Below, in pieces: positions 1 through 9,034 of a stretch of DNA of 64,000 bases (position 1 is its first letter; each line of letters begins with the position of its first letter). Both the position numbers and the translations under genes were made by a program. The DNA comes from Pseudomonas sp. PB101 (GTDB lineage: Bacteria > Pseudomonadota > Gammaproteobacteria > Pseudomonadales > Pseudomonadaceae). The stretch covers positions 1 through 64,000 of the forward strand of contig NZ_RWIR01000020.1 in the NCBI RefSeq assembly GCF_009764265.1. Direction: 5' to 3'. The notes under the pieces were generated by a model. That model did no database searches. It was not told where the DNA came from and saw nothing but the letters and a program-made list of their open reading frames with translations.

Positions 1-24
1 CTGCTCCGTGGGCCCGCCGCCATC

Positions 25-68
25 GGCCATCCATGGCCGGGGGCGGCTAACCCGGCATCCATGCCGGG
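25..68. repeat. Twin short hairpins at the left edge
   Basis: Two perfect inverted repeats with identical CC loops stand close together: GGCCAT-CC-ATGGCC at 25-38 and CCCGGCAT-CC-ATGCCGGG at 51-68. The shared CAT-CC-ATG centre suggests copies of one short palindromic unit. No gene is supported in 1-273, although a frame stays open from 69. The block may be the end of a dispersed intergenic repeat that begins left of the window. Confidence 0.5.
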
Positions 69-117
69 TTGCCCACTGCGCAGAACCTCCACTCGGCCTC
101 TCGATGGGGCAAGAAGA

Positions 118-155
118 TCAAAAGCCAAAGCAAAGCCAAAGCAAAGCCAAAGCCA
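118..155. repeat. AAAGCC/AAAGC tandem microrepeat
   Basis: Short units AAAGCC and AAAGC alternate about six times. The tract is purine-rich on the + strand and lies between the left-edge hairpins and the efe promoter region. It may be slippage-prone. No coding role is seen. Confidence 0.6.
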
Positions 156-214
156 ACGCGTGATTTTCAGGATCGTTCAGCTCAGGTTCAGGTAATTGGC
201 AATCAATGGCATAT

Positions 215-233
215 GGGAATGAGTGTCATTATG
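215..233 (+). promoter_or_regulatory. Candidate Fur box upstream of efeU
   Basis: GGGAATGAGTGTCATTATG matches the 19-bp Fur consensus GATAATGATAATCATTATC at 13 of 19 positions, counted by eye, including the AATGA and TCATTAT blocks. It ends 40 bp before the efeU start. Fur repression of efeUOB is established in enterobacteria, so the position makes sense. Binding is inferred. Confidence 0.55.
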
Positions 234-273
234 TTACAAATTAGCTCCCTATCTAAATTCGAGACGGCGCTGA

Positions 274-1113
274 ATGCTTGTTCCTTTTTTGATCATGCTG
301 CGCGAAGGTGTCGAGGCTGCGTTGATCGTTGGCATCATCGCCAGTTACCTCAAGCAGACCGGTCGCGGCCAATGGCTGCCGGCGATGTGGATCGGGGTGT
401 TTCTTGCCGTCACGCTTGCGCTGCTGGTGGGCGCCGGGCTGGAACTGGTCAGTGCGGAGTTTCCGCAAAAGCAACAGGAGCTGTTTGAAGGCATCGTCGG
501 CTTGGTCTCCGTCGGCATTCTCAGCTCGATGGTGTTCTGGATGCGCAAGGTGGCGCGTTCGATCAAGCATTCGTTGCACGAGTCCCTCGACCACGCGTTG
601 ACCGGTTCTGCACACCAGGTGATTGCCTTGATCGCCATGGTGTTTTTCGCCGTGGCCCGCGAAGGCCTGGAAACGGTGTTCTTCCTGCTTGCGGTATTCC
701 AGCAGAGCCAAGGCCCGGCAGCACCGGTTGGCGCCCTGCTCGGCCTGGTCCTGGCCATCATCATCGGCTGGCTGATTTATAGCGGCAGCATGCGCCTGAA
801 TCTCTCGGCGTTTTTCCGCTGGACCGGGCTGTTCATCCTCGTGGTGGCGGCCGGCATTCTCGCCAACTCGGTGCAGGCGCTGCATGAAGCCGGGCTCTGG
901 AACCACCTGCAAACGGTACTTTTCGACTTCAGCGCAACGCTGCCGATGGACGGGCCGCTGGGTTCGGTGCTGGCCGGCATGTTCGGTTACCAGGATGCCC
1001 CGACCGTCAGCACCCTGGGTGCGTATCTGATCTATCTGCTGGTGGCGCTGGTGATGTTCTTCGCCCCGGCCGTCGCACCCGCCAGCCAATCCTCTTCCGT
1101 TTCCAGCCAGTAA
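274..1113 (+). CDS. efeU: EfeU, FTR1-family iron permease
   Basis: Inner-membrane iron permease of 279 residues. Two REXXE motifs, the iron-translocating signature of the Ftr1/EfeU family, are visible at R10-E14 (REGVE) and R129-E133 (REGLE). Several hydrophobic segments follow, as expected for a seven-helix permease. The start MLVPFLIMLREG matches the usual EfeU N-terminus, although the ribosome binding site is weak (GAGACGGCG). It is the first gene of a four-gene operon with efeO 8 bp downstream. A Fur-box candidate at 215-233 suggests iron-responsive control. In E. coli the system takes up ferrous iron at acid pH, and a haem-iron role for EfeB has also been proposed. Confidence 0.93.
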   Translation: MLVPFLIMLREGVEAALIVGIIASYLKQTGRGQWLPAMWIGVFLAVTLALLVGAGLELVSAEFPQKQQELFEGIVGLVSVGILSSMVFWMRKVARSIKHSLHESLDHALTGSAHQVIALIAMVFFAVAREGLETVFFLLAVFQQSQGPAAPVGALLGLVLAIIIGWLIYSGSMRLNLSAFFRWTGLFILVVAAGILANSVQALHEAGLWNHLQTVLFDFSATLPMDGPLGSVLAGMFGYQDAPTVSTLGAYLIYLLVALVMFFAPAVAPASQSSSVSSQ

Positions 1114-1121
1114 GGGCGCCC

Positions 1122-2342
1122 ATGTCAAATCAAGCCCCCCTCCAGGCTTCCCCGCCCCGCGCGTTGCGCTGGGCGCTGGCCGGCTCGGTGATCGTGATGA
1201 TCGCGGCCGGTGGCCTGTTCTATTACGCGTCGACAATGGCCGCGGCCAAGCGCCTCGCCAACCACGATGAAGTGCTGGTGACCATCCACCCGCACAGTTG
1301 CGAACCCAATGCCCTCACCGTCCCGGCCGGTCACGCGAGCTTTCGCATCGTCAACCGCTCCGACCGAGCCGTGGAATGGGAAATCCTCGACGGCGTGCTG
1401 GTGATCGAAGAACGGGAAAATATTGCGCCCGGCCTGAGCCAGGTGATCAACGCCAACCTGGCGCCCGGTGACTACAGCATCACGTGCGGCCTGCTGAGCA
1501 ACCCGCGTGGCACCTTGCATGTCACGCCGACAGCCGCGTCCGATGCGGCGGCCAAGGCCAGGCCGTCGATGGTGGCGTTTGTCGGGCCGCTGTCGGAGTT
1601 CCGCGTGTACCTCAACAGCCAGGGCAGCGCGCTGATCAAGGCCGTCACCGCCCTGCAGCAAGCCATCGAGTCCGGTGACCTGAGTCAGGCGCAGGCCCTG
1701 TATGTGCCGGCGCGCACGGCGTACCAACGAGTGGCGCCCGCCGCTCAACGCCTGGCGCAACTGGACAACGCGATCAATGCCCGCGCCGACTATTTCGAAA
1801 AGCGCGAGCAGGACCCAGGGTTCACGGGTTTCCATCGCATCGAATACGCATTGTTTGAGCAACGCGACCTCTCCGGCATGGCGCCGGTTGCCCAGCGCCT
1901 GCTGACGGACGTGCGCACCCTCAAGCAACAGTTGCTGGCCCAGTCACTGCCGCCGGAGCAACTGGTGAGCATCATGGTGCGCAACCTCAACGGCATCGCC
2001 GATGTGCGCGCCGGCAGCGGCGAAGAGGAACGCTACAGCCACAGCGACCTGAACGGCTTCGCCGCCAACCTCGACGCCACCCGCAAGGTCGTCGACCTGT
2101 TGCGACCGTTGCTGAGCAAGTCCGCGGCCGGGCTGCTGGGGAAAATCGACACTGCCCTCTACGCCTTCGACGCCGAACTCAATGCGTTCAAGGTCGGCGA
2201 CGGGTACGCCAGTTACGACAGTGTCAGCGCCGAACAACGCAATCAGATCGCCGACAAGGCCAAGGCACTGGCCACCGCCCTCGATGAAATCGATCCCGCC
2301 CTTGGCCTGTCCGGCCTGTCAGCAGAAGACGTCAACCGATGA
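1122..2342 (+). CDS. efeO: EfeO, periplasmic cupredoxin-M75 iron uptake protein
   Basis: This 406-residue protein has an N-terminal hydrophobic anchor or signal at about 15-38, then a cupredoxin-like domain at about 45-140, then an M75 imelysin-type domain at about 150-400. The M75 signature HxxE is seen as H238-R-I-E241 in [10 protein letters not shown]. EfeO is thought to bind iron or copper in the periplasm and pass iron to EfeU. Its stop overlaps the efeB start in an ATGA tetranucleotide, which indicates translational coupling. The domain order is that of classical full-length EfeO, unlike the shorter paralogue at 3650-4474. Confidence 0.92.
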   Translation: MSNQAPLQASPPRALRWALAGSVIVMIAAGGLFYYASTMAAAKRLANHDEVLVTIHPHSCEPNALTVPAGHASFRIVNRSDRAVEWEILDGVLVIEERENIAPGLSQVINANLAPGDYSITCGLLSNPRGTLHVTPTAASDAAAKARPSMVAFVGPLSEFRVYLNSQGSALIKAVTALQQAIESGDLSQAQALYVPARTAYQRVAPAAQRLAQLDNAINARADYFEKREQDPGFTGFHRIEYALFEQRDLSGMAPVAQRLLTDVRTLKQQLLAQSLPPEQLVSIMVRNLNGIADVRAGSGEEERYSHSDLNGFAANLDATRKVVDLLRPLLSKSAAGLLGKIDTALYAFDAELNAFKVGDGYASYDSVSAEQRNQIADKAKALATALDEIDPALGLSGLSAEDVNR

Positions 2343-3622
2343 ATGATCCAGAGCAATTCAACCTCCAGCGTCGCCGCGTCCTGATGGGCATGGGCGCCGC
2401 AGGTGTAGCGCTCAGCTGCCCGGCCATGGCCGCCAGTCCCGCGCAAGTCACCGAGGCACCGAGCAGCGACAAAACCGGTGACCGTCACCCGTTCCACGGT
2501 TTGCACCAGGCCGGCATCGTCACCCCGCGCCCGGCGGCCGGGATGCTGGTGTCGTTCGATGTGCTGGCCAGCGACCGTGAAGACCTCGAGCGGCTGTTTC
2601 GCACCCTGAACCAGCGCATTGCATTCCTCATGAAGGGCGGCCCGGTGACCCAGGTCGACCCGAAGTTGCCACCCGTGGACTCGGGCATTCTCGGCCCGGT
2701 CGTCACTCCGGATAACCTGACCATCACCGTGTCGGTGGGCGAATCGTTGTTCGACGAGCGTTTCGGCCTGGCCGACGCCCGGCCCAAGCGCCTGATACGC
2801 ATGGTCGGCTTCCCCAACGACGCGCTGGAAGCCGATTGCTGCCATGGCGACTTGAGCATCCAGTTCTGCGCCAACACCACCGACACCAACATCCACGCCT
2901 TGCGCGACATCGTGAAAAACCTGCCGGACCTGCTGCTGGTGCGCTGGAAACAGGAAGGCAGCGTACCGCCCCAGGCCCCGGCAAAACCCGGCGTGCCGGC
3001 ACAGAGCGCGCGTAATTTCCTGGGTTTTCGCGACGGTTCGGCCAACCCCGATTCCAACGACGCCAAGACCATGGACAGCATCGTCTGGGTGCAGACCGGC
3101 AGCGATGAACCGGCGTGGGCCGCCAATGGCAGCTATCAGGCCGTGCGGATCATCCGCAACTTCGTCGAGCGCTGGGACCGCACGCCGCTGCAGGAGCAGG
3201 AAAGCATTCTCGGCCGGGTCAAAAGCACCGGTGCGCCCTTGGGCGGCGCCCACGAAAGCGAAGTGCCGGACTACGGCAAGGACCCGCAAGGCAAGCTGAC
3301 CCGGCTCGACGCGCACATTCGCCTGGCCAACCCGCGCACCGCCGCAACCCAGGCCAATTTGATCCTGCGCCGGCCGTTCAACTACTCCAACGGAGTGAAC
3401 AAGAACGGCCAGCTCGACATGGGCCTGCTGTTCATCTGCTACCAGGCCGACCTGGAGAAAGGCTTCATCGCCGTGCAAACCCGACTCAACGGCGAACCGC
3501 TGGAGGAGTACCTCAAGCCGGTCGGCGGCGGTTACTTCTTCACGCTGCCCGGGGTGACCAGCGACCAGGATTTCATCGGTCGCTCGCTGCTCGATGCCAC
3601 ACAACCAAAAACAACCGCCTAA
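2339..3622 (+). CDS. efeB: EfeB, Tat-exported Dyp-type haem peroxidase
   Basis: This is a 427-residue deferrochelatase/peroxidase of the Dyp family. The N-terminus carries a twin-arginine export signal ([12 protein letters not shown] from residue 11) followed by a hydrophobic stretch and an AMA-type cleavage site. The Dyp signature GxxDG is seen as G229-F-R-D-G233, and D232 is the expected catalytic aspartate. Folded, haem-loaded export through Tat fits periplasmic oxidation of ferrous iron or extraction of iron from haem. The start overlaps the efeO stop (ATGA), so it is part of the efe operon. Confidence 0.93.
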   Translation: MNDPEQFNLQRRRVLMGMGAAGVALSCPAMAASPAQVTEAPSSDKTGDRHPFHGLHQAGIVTPRPAAGMLVSFDVLASDREDLERLFRTLNQRIAFLMKGGPVTQVDPKLPPVDSGILGPVVTPDNLTITVSVGESLFDERFGLADARPKRLIRMVGFPNDALEADCCHGDLSIQFCANTTDTNIHALRDIVKNLPDLLLVRWKQEGSVPPQAPAKPGVPAQSARNFLGFRDGSANPDSNDAKTMDSIVWVQTGSDEPAWAANGSYQAVRIIRNFVERWDRTPLQEQESILGRVKSTGAPLGGAHESEVPDYGKDPQGKLTRLDAHIRLANPRTAATQANLILRRPFNYSNGVNKNGQLDMGLLFICYQADLEKGFIAVQTRLNGEPLEEYLKPVGGGYFFTLPGVTSDQDFIGRSLLDATQPKTTA

Positions 3623-3649
3623 CCAACGCAACCCTCACGGAACCGTCCC

Positions 3650-4474
3650 ATGAAGAAGTCACCCCTCGCGTTAATGCTGACCCTTGGCTTGCTCAACACT
3701 TCGCTGTCGGCCTTCGCGGCGACAGCGCCGCTGGACCTGGTGGGGCCGGTTTCGGACTACAAGATTTACGTCACCGAGCAACTGGATGAGCTGGCCAGCC
3801 ATACCGAGCAATTCACCGACGCCGTGAAAAAGGGCGACCTGGCCACCGCGCAAAAACTCTACGCACCGACTCGCGTCTACTACGAGTCGATCGAACCAAT
3901 TGCCGAGCTGTTCAGTGACCTGGATGCGTCCATCGACTCGCGCGTCGACGATCACGAAAAAGGCGTGAAAGCCGAGGACTTCACCGGTTTCCACCGCCTC
4001 GAATATTCGCTGTTCTCGGAAAAGACCACCAAGGACCTTGGCGAGCTGGCTGACGGCCTGAACAAAGACGTGAAAGACCTGCAAACCCGCGTCGCCGGCC
4101 TGACCTTCCCGCCCGAGAAAGTCGTGGGTGGCGCCGCAGCCTTGCTCGAAGAAGTCGCGGCGACCAAGGTCTCCGGTGAAGAAGACCGCTACAGCCACAC
4201 CGACCTCTATGACTTCCAGGGCAACATCGACGGGGCGAAGAAAATCGTCGACCTGTTCCGTCCGCAGATCGAGAAACAGGATGCCGCGTTCGTGGCCAAG
4301 GTCGACAAGAACTTCGCGACCGTGGACAAGATCCTGGCCAGGTACAAGACCAGTGACGGCGGTTTCGAGACCTATGACAAGGTGAAGGACGCAGACCGCA
4401 AGGCTCTGGTTGGGCCGGTCAATACTTTGGCTGAAGACTTGTCGACATTGCGCGGGAAGCTCGGTCTGAACTGA
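3650..4474 (+). CDS. efeM: EfeM-like M75 (imelysin) periplasmic protein, no cupredoxin domain
   Basis: This is a second EfeO-type protein of 274 residues. It starts with a clear Sec signal peptide (MKKSPLALMLTLGLLNTSLS, cleavage after AFA), and almost the entire mature part is the M75 domain. The HxxE motif is H115-R-L-E118 in GFHRLEYSLF, and the YSHTDL block seen in EfeO (EERYSHSDL) recurs. It lacks the N-terminal cupredoxin domain, which matches the EfeM architecture described in pseudomonads. The gene sits 27 bp after efeB with a CACGGAACC-type ribosome site and probably belongs to the same operon, giving the system both a long and a short periplasmic component. Confidence 0.85.
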   Translation: MKKSPLALMLTLGLLNTSLSAFAATAPLDLVGPVSDYKIYVTEQLDELASHTEQFTDAVKKGDLATAQKLYAPTRVYYESIEPIAELFSDLDASIDSRVDDHEKGVKAEDFTGFHRLEYSLFSEKTTKDLGELADGLNKDVKDLQTRVAGLTFPPEKVVGGAAALLEEVAATKVSGEEDRYSHTDLYDFQGNIDGAKKIVDLFRPQIEKQDAAFVAKVDKNFATVDKILARYKTSDGGFETYDKVKDADRKALVGPVNTLAEDLSTLRGKLGLN

Positions 4475-4523
4475 GTTTTACAGCGACCGTAAGCGGCGTT
4501 TATCCGGGGACTGGCGCGCATAC

Positions 4524-4625
4524 CTGTAGGAGCGAGCCTGCTCGCGAAAAACCTGAGGACGCCGAGGTGAATCAGGTTTCCCGCGTTATCGTTTGCGCCC
4601 ATCGCGAGCAGGCTCGCTCCTACAG
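4524..4625. repeat. REPIN (paired REP elements)
   Basis: Two copies of the CTGTAGGAGCGAGCCTGCTC repeat face each other (4524-4547 and 4602-4625) about 54 bp apart, in the convergent gap between the efe operon and pssA. Each copy is itself imperfectly palindromic. This is the common Pseudomonas REPIN arrangement. It may also act as a bidirectional transcript end. Confidence 0.85.
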
Positions 4626-4657
4626 AGGAGCAACAGCAGATCGGAAGTCCAGCGGGT

Positions 4658-6001
4658 TCAGAGGATGCGGTAAAGCAACCGTTCGATCCGCACGCGACTC
4701 ACACGCTTGAGGAACTTGGCCACGCCCGCCGGGTATTCGGCGAGGGTTTCCAGGTTCTGGAAGTGCTCGATTCGCCGGGTGTGCTGGAAGATCTCCGCCA
4801 GCTCCTTGCCCCGCGGCTCCAGCAGTTCGCCATGGGGATCATCGATCAGCAAGGCGTTTTCCAGATCGAGGCGGAATGCCCGCGGGTTGAGGTTGTTGCC
4901 GGTCAGCAAGGTATAACGCTGATCGATCCACATGCCCTTGAGGTGATAGGTGTTGTCGCCATCACGCCACAGGTGCAGGTTCAACTGACCGCTGTCGATG
5001 TTGCGCTGATGCCGTTTGGCAAACCGGCGCAAGCTGATTTCGTACAGGTACGGCAGCGCCGCAATGACCTTGAACGGTTCGCTCGGCGGAATGTAGAAGT
5101 CGTTGGCCGTCTTGTCGCCGACCACAATGTCGATCTTCACCCCACGGGCCAGCGCGCGGTTGATTTCGCGGATGATCGCCAGCGGCAGGTTGAAGTACGG
5201 CGTGCAGATGGTCAGTTGTTTCTGAGCGCTGGCGATCAGCTCGCAAATCACCCGGTTCAGCGGATTGTTCTTGCCGACGCCGAGCAGCGGGCAGACCGAC
5301 AAGCCAGTCCTGTCCGTGCTGCCTTGCGTGGTGTCATAGGCCGCGTGCTTGAGGCGGCTGCGCAGGTCGCCGATGTCATTGCGCAGGCTGCGGGTGGTCG
5401 GCAGGTTCGGCAGGTCGAGGCGGTGCACCGCTTTGGAGGCCACCAGACCGTGCTGCACCAGATGCTGCATCGAATCGGCCAGATCACGATTGTGCAGCAG
5501 GTGATAGCGGTCGTAGCGGTACTTGTCGATCTTGTGCAGATAGACGTTGTTCAGGCTCGCGCCGCTGTAGATCACGCAGTCATCGATCACGAAACCTTTA
5601 AGGTGCAACACGCCGAACAGTTCGCGAGTCTGTACCGGGACGCCGTAGATCGGCACTTCACTTGCGTGGGTGCGGGTCATTTCCTGATACCAGGCGGAGT
5701 TGCCCGGTTGCTTGCCGGCACCGATCAGGCCGCGCTGGGCACGCAGCCAGTCGACGACCACCACCACGTCCAGTTCCGGACGCGCCAGCTTGGCCGCGTG
5801 CAGGGCATCGAGAATTTCCTGGCCGGCTTCATCCTGTTGCAGGTACAGCGCAACGATGTAGATGCGCCGGGTTGCGCTGGCGATTTTCTCCAGCAGGCAA
5901 CGACGGAATTCGGCAGCGCCGGAGAGGATGCCGACGGCATCGGCCTTCAGCGGAAAACTGCGCAGTTTGGGCAGCAGGGAGCGTTTGAAAAGCGACGGCA
6001 T
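4658..6001 (-). CDS. pssA: PssA, CDP-diacylglycerol-serine O-phosphatidyltransferase
   Basis: This 447-residue phospholipase D-superfamily enzyme transfers phosphatidyl from CDP-diacylglycerol to serine, the first step to phosphatidylethanolamine. The protein follows E. coli PssA end to end, with blocks such as LLEKIASATRRIYIVALYL, YGVPVQTRE, KLTICTPYFNLP and the C-terminal RIERLLYRIL. Both HxK motifs are present: H133-L-K135 in VLHLKGFVIDD, and H353-L-K355 in TYHLKGMWID. The frame stays open further upstream, but the ATG at 6001 gives the family N-terminus (MPSLFKRSLLPK). It is a peripheral membrane enzyme. REPINs flank it on both sides. Confidence 0.93.
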   Translation of the reverse strand: MPSLFKRSLLPKLRSFPLKADAVGILSGAAEFRRCLLEKIASATRRIYIVALYLQQDEAGQEILDALHAAKLARPELDVVVVVDWLRAQRGLIGAGKQPGNSAWYQEMTRTHASEVPIYGVPVQTRELFGVLHLKGFVIDDCVIYSGASLNNVYLHKIDKYRYDRYHLLHNRDLADSMQHLVQHGLVASKAVHRLDLPNLPTTRSLRNDIGDLRSRLKHAAYDTTQGSTDRTGLSVCPLLGVGKNNPLNRVICELIASAQKQLTICTPYFNLPLAIIREINRALARGVKIDIVVGDKTANDFYIPPSEPFKVIAALPYLYEISLRRFAKRHQRNIDSGQLNLHLWRDGDNTYHLKGMWIDQRYTLLTGNNLNPRAFRLDLENALLIDDPHGELLEPRGKELAEIFQHTRRIEHFQNLETLAEYPAGVAKFLKRVSRVRIERLLYRIL

Positions 6002-6085
6002 AGGGCTCGCAATGGGTCGAATCCGAAGAACCGAGAGCTTACACCATGCAAGGGTTCGGGTCTTGTTACCGTCTGTAATGTCCCC

Positions 6086-6150
6086 TTCGCGAGCAGGCTC
6101 GCTCCCACATTGAAATGCATTTCCCCTGTGGGAGCGAGCCTGCTCGCGAA
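6086..6150. repeat. REPIN between pssA and the TetR gene
   Basis: Inverted pair: TTCGCGAGCAGGCTCGCTCC at 6086-6105 and its reverse complement GGAGCGAGCCTGCTCGCGAA at 6131-6150, about 25 bp apart. It lies in the divergent interval between pssA and the TetR regulator, close to both 5' ends. Confidence 0.85.
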
Positions 6151-6189
6151 GGCCATTTATCAGGCACCACAAAAACCCATTGACCAAGG

Positions 6190-6203
6190 AGAACGATCGT
6201 TCT
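6190..6203. promoter_or_regulatory. Perfect 14-bp palindrome, candidate TetR operator
   Basis: AGAACGATCGTTCT is a perfect 14-bp palindrome ending 12 bp before the ATG at 6216 of the TetR-family gene. TetR regulators typically bind such palindromes in their own promoters. It overlaps the region where the regulator's own promoter or ribosome site would lie, so autorepression is the simplest inference. Confidence 0.6.
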
Positions 6204-6215
6204 ACTGTTAGCAAC

Positions 6216-6779
6216 ATGAACGAAATCACTAGCAACGACACACGCGACATCATTCTGGATGTCACCGAAAAGTTGATCTACAAAAGTGGCATAGCCGCCA
6301 CTGGCATGGATCTTCTGGTGAAAACCGCCGGCGTCTCCAGGAAAAGCATCTACCGCTATTTCGCCAACAAGGACGAACTGGTCGTGGCCGCCCTGCAACG
6401 CCGCGACGAACGCTGGATGCACTGGTACAGAGGCGCAGTCGGCCAGGCCCAGACCCCGGCCGGGCGATTGCTCAACCTGTTTACCGTGCTCACGTCGTGG
6501 TTCGCCAGCGAAGGCTTTCGCGGCTGCGCGTTCATCAACACCAGCGGCGAAACCGGCGACCCGCAAGACCCGGTGCGCCTGGTCGCAAAAGAGCATAAAC
6601 AGAAGCTGCTCGACTACGTGTGCGAGCTGTGTACCGAATATGGTGCCGAGGATCCGCAGGTGCTGGCCAGACAGCTACTGATCTTGATCGACGGTGCCAT
6701 TACCGTGGCGCTTGTCATGGGTGACCACAGTGCCGCCGATAATGCGCAATGCATGGCACGAAAGTTATTGGACCTGTAG
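6216..6779 (+). CDS. TetR/AcrR-family transcriptional regulator
   Basis: This 187-residue repressor has an N-terminal helix-turn-helix at about 30-50 (LLVKTAGVSRKSIYRYF, then ANKDELV), the usual TetR hallmark. The C-terminal ligand domain includes GCAFINTSGE, typical of TetR members controlling small catabolic or detoxification genes. The frame is open back to 6180, but the ATG at 6216 is preferred because the extra 12 residues would cover the 14-bp palindrome at 6190-6203. It lies 57 bp before a DUF1348 gene in the same direction, so the likely target is itself plus that gene. The ligand is unknown. Confidence 0.87.
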   Translation: MNEITSNDTRDIILDVTEKLIYKSGIAATGMDLLVKTAGVSRKSIYRYFANKDELVVAALQRRDERWMHWYRGAVGQAQTPAGRLLNLFTVLTSWFASEGFRGCAFINTSGETGDPQDPVRLVAKEHKQKLLDYVCELCTEYGAEDPQVLARQLLILIDGAITVALVMGDHSAADNAQCMARKLLDL

Positions 6780-6836
6780 CAACTTGATCAAGCTCGACAC
6801 TTTGTTTGAACTTTAACTTGATACGGAGACATTGAA

Positions 6837-7313
6837 ATGTCTAATGCCGAAGTTCGTCCGCCATTGCCGCCCTTTACCCGTGAATCGGCCATTGAAAAGA
6901 TTCGCCTGGCCGAGGACGGCTGGAACTCCCGCGACCCCGAGCGAGTGTCCCTGGCCTACACCCTGGACACCCAGTGGCGCAATCGCGCCGAGTTCGCCCA
7001 CAACCGCGAAGAAGCCAAAGCCTTCCTGACCCGCAAATGGGCCAGGGAACTGGATTATCGACTGATCAAGGAACTCTGGGCCTTTACCGACAACCGCATC
7101 GCCGTGCGGTATGCCTATGAATGGCACGACGACTCGGGCAACTGGTTTCGCTCATACGGCAACGAAAACTGGGAGTTCAACGAGGAAGGCCTGATGGCCC
7201 GCCGTTTCGCCTGCATCAACGACATGCCGATCAAGGAAAGCGAGCGCAAGTACCATTGGCCGCTGGGGCGCCGGCCGGATGATCATCCGGGGCTGTCAGA
7301 CCTCGGCCTGTAA
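6837..7313 (+). CDS. DUF1348 / NTF2-like family protein
   Basis: This 158-residue cytosolic protein belongs to the DUF1348 group of the NTF2-like (SnoaL-type) fold. Recognisable blocks are [43 protein letters not shown] and [19 protein letters not shown] ribosome site lies about 8 bp before the ATG. It follows a TetR regulator and is probably co-expressed with or controlled by it. NTF2-like proteins can be enzymes or small-molecule binders. No catalytic residue can be assigned here, so the function remains unknown. Confidence 0.8.
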   Translation: MSNAEVRPPLPPFTRESAIEKIRLAEDGWNSRDPERVSLAYTLDTQWRNRAEFAHNREEAKAFLTRKWARELDYRLIKELWAFTDNRIAVRYAYEWHDDSGNWFRSYGNENWEFNEEGLMARRFACINDMPIKESERKYHWPLGRRPDDHPGLSDLGL

Positions 7314-7324
7314 ACACGTCCTTT

Positions 7325-7352
7325 TGTAGGAGCTGGCAAGCCAGCTCCCACA
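7325..7352. repeat. Single REP element
   Basis: TGTAGGAGCTGGCAAGCCAG followed by CTCCCACA forms one self-complementary REP unit. It has the AGCTGGC core rather than the AGCGAGC core of the other copies, and no inverted partner. It lies 12 bp after the DUF1348 stop and could act as its transcript end. Confidence 0.75.
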
Positions 7353-7450
7353 GGTTTTTGTGTTGTTCACAAAGCATCATGCAAAGGTTAGAGGTAACAT
7401 ACCGCCCCTTCCCCGCACCCTCTTCCGCACCCGCCGAATAAGCCGATCCC

Positions 7451-8230
7451 ATGCCCTTCGAACTCAGCGTTGACCTCTCCACCCTGGCCATCCTGGCCCT
7501 TGTCGCTTTTGTTGCCGGTTTCATCGACGCCATCGCCGGTGGCGGCGGTTTGTTGACCACCCCGGCCTTGCTGACGGCCGGCCTGCCGCCGCATCTGGTG
7601 CTGGGCACCAACAAGCTCAGTTCGACCTTCGGTTCGGCCATTGCCAGCTTTACCTTCTACCGCCGCAAGCTGTTCCATCCCGCGCAATGGGTGCACGCCA
7701 TCGTCGGGACCCTGGTCGGCGCGTTGACCGGTGCCGTGGTCGCCCACTACCTGCCGGCCGAATGGCTGAACAAAATGCTCCCGGTGATCGTCTTCGCCTG
7801 TGGCGTTTACCTGTTGTTCGGGGGCACGCCGAAAGCGCCGACGGACAGCGACGCACCGATCAAGAAAAAGTGGCAGTCGACCCAAGGCTTCAGCCTCGGA
7901 TTCTATGACGGCGTGGCCGGTCCCGGCACGGGCGCGTTCTGGACCGTGAGCAGCCTGCTGCTGTACCCCATCGACCTGGTGAAGGCCAGCGGCGTGGCGC
8001 GCAGCATGAACTTCGTCAGCAACGCGGCGGCGCTGTCGATCTTCATCTTCTCAGGTCAAGTGGACTGGATCATCGGCCTGTGCATGGGCTCGTCGTTGAT
8101 GGTCGGCGCGTTCTTCGGCGCCCGCACCGCCATCAGCGGCGGTGCGAAATTCATTCGTCCGGTGTTCATCACCGTGGTGCTCGGCCTGACCGTGCGCCTA
8201 GCCTGGCAGCACTGGTTCAGCGTGGCCTAA
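7451..8230 (+). CDS. TSUP-family membrane permease (YfcA-like)
   Basis: This 259-residue inner-membrane protein belongs to the TauE/SafE (TSUP) family. The N-terminal signature [19 protein letters not shown] and the second-half [15 protein letters not shown] mark the two inverted repeats of the fold, as in E. coli YfcA. About seven to eight hydrophobic segments are visible. Relatives export or take up sulfite, sulfoacetate or other organic anions, but the substrate cannot be read from the sequence. The ribosome site is weak. The last 33 bp overlap the convergent nudC 3' end. Confidence 0.86.
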   Translation: MPFELSVDLSTLAILALVAFVAGFIDAIAGGGGLLTTPALLTAGLPPHLVLGTNKLSSTFGSAIASFTFYRRKLFHPAQWVHAIVGTLVGALTGAVVAHYLPAEWLNKMLPVIVFACGVYLLFGGTPKAPTDSDAPIKKKWQSTQGFSLGFYDGVAGPGTGAFWTVSSLLLYPIDLVKASGVARSMNFVSNAAALSIFIFSGQVDWIIGLCMGSSLMVGAFFGARTAISGGAKFIRPVFITVVLGLTVRLAWQHWFSVA

Positions 8231-9028
8231 ACGCCGCGCCACGTAGACGTCGATCAGGTAACGGGCAATCGAGCGCGACGCCGGCAACGGCGGCAGCGCG
8301 TGCACGTTGAACCACTGGGCGTCCTCGATCTCGTCTTCCTGGCAGACGATCTCGCCACCGGCATACTCGGCATGAAAGCCGAGCATCATCGAGTGCGGGA
8401 ACGGCCAGCACTGGCTGCCCAGGTACTGGATGTTCCTGACCTCGATGCTCACCTCTTCGCGAACCTCGCGAATCAGGCAGTCCTCGGCCGATTCACCCGG
8501 CTCGGCAAACCCGGCCAGGGTGCTGTAGACCCCCGGCACAAAACGCGGTGAACGCCCCAGCAGAATCTCGTCGCCGCGGGTCACCAGCACGATCATGCTC
8601 GGCGAAATGCGCGGGTAATAGCGCAAGTCGCACGGCTCGCAGTACATCGCCCGTTCACGCACCACCTGATGCGTCGCCTGCCCGCAATTGCCGCAAAAGC
8701 GGTGCTCGCGGGCCCAGGTGCCGATCTGCGCGGCGTACCCGAGCACCTTGTAGACCGTGTGATCGCCTTCGAGCATGAACGCCCGCAGGCCTTTCCAGCT
8801 GCAGCCCGGCACCTCGCTGTGACTGCGCAGCTCCAGCAGATAGACCGGTTCGCCATCGAGATGACCGATGCCATGCTCGGCGATGATCGAGAGGTCCTGG
8901 CGCTTGAGCCATTCGCGCGCAAACAGTGCGCCGTTGTCATCGAACAGAAAACCTTCGGGGCTGCGCGCGACGGCCCAGCCGCCAGGTTGATCGGTGTCCA
9001 GTACTGCGGTGGTCCAGCGAGGAATCAT
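8198..9028 (-). CDS. nudC: NudC, NAD(+) diphosphatase / RNA decapping Nudix hydrolase
   Basis: This 276-residue Nudix hydrolase cleaves NADH or NAD to NMN and AMP, and in E. coli it removes NAD caps from RNA. It shows a four-cysteine zinc site (CGNCG then CEPC), the Nudix box ([17 protein letters not shown] then REEV), and the family motif SQxWPFPHS as SQCWPFPHS. It lies 6 bp downstream of the dienoyl-CoA isomerase-like gene, suggesting a two-gene operon. Its 3' end overlaps the convergent permease gene by 33 bp. Confidence 0.93.
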   Translation of the reverse strand: MIPRWTTAVLDTDQPGGWAVARSPEGFLFDDNGALFAREWLKRQDLSIIAEHGIGHLDGEPVYLLELRSHSEVPGCSWKGLRAFMLEGDHTVYKVLGYAAQIGTWAREHRFCGNCGQATHQVVRERAMYCEPCDLRYYPRISPSMIVLVTRGDEILLGRSPRFVPGVYSTLAGFAEPGESAEDCLIREVREEVSIEVRNIQYLGSQCWPFPHSMMLGFHAEYAGGEIVCQEDEIEDAQWFNVHALPPLPASRSIARYLIDVYVARRLGHAEPVLPG

Positions 9029-9034
9029 GGTTTA

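Noticed and set aside
118..155. CRISPR-like repeats
   Set aside because: The units are only 5-6 bp with no spacers, a simple microrepeat.
69..488. Open frame across the left-edge repeats into efeU
   Set aside because: It overlaps the clear efeU gene in another frame, starts inside repeats and has no ribosome site.
6808..6813. GAACTT as an AlgU -35 box for the DUF1348 gene
   Set aside because: The ATG is only 24 bp away, leaving no room for a -10 box and leader.
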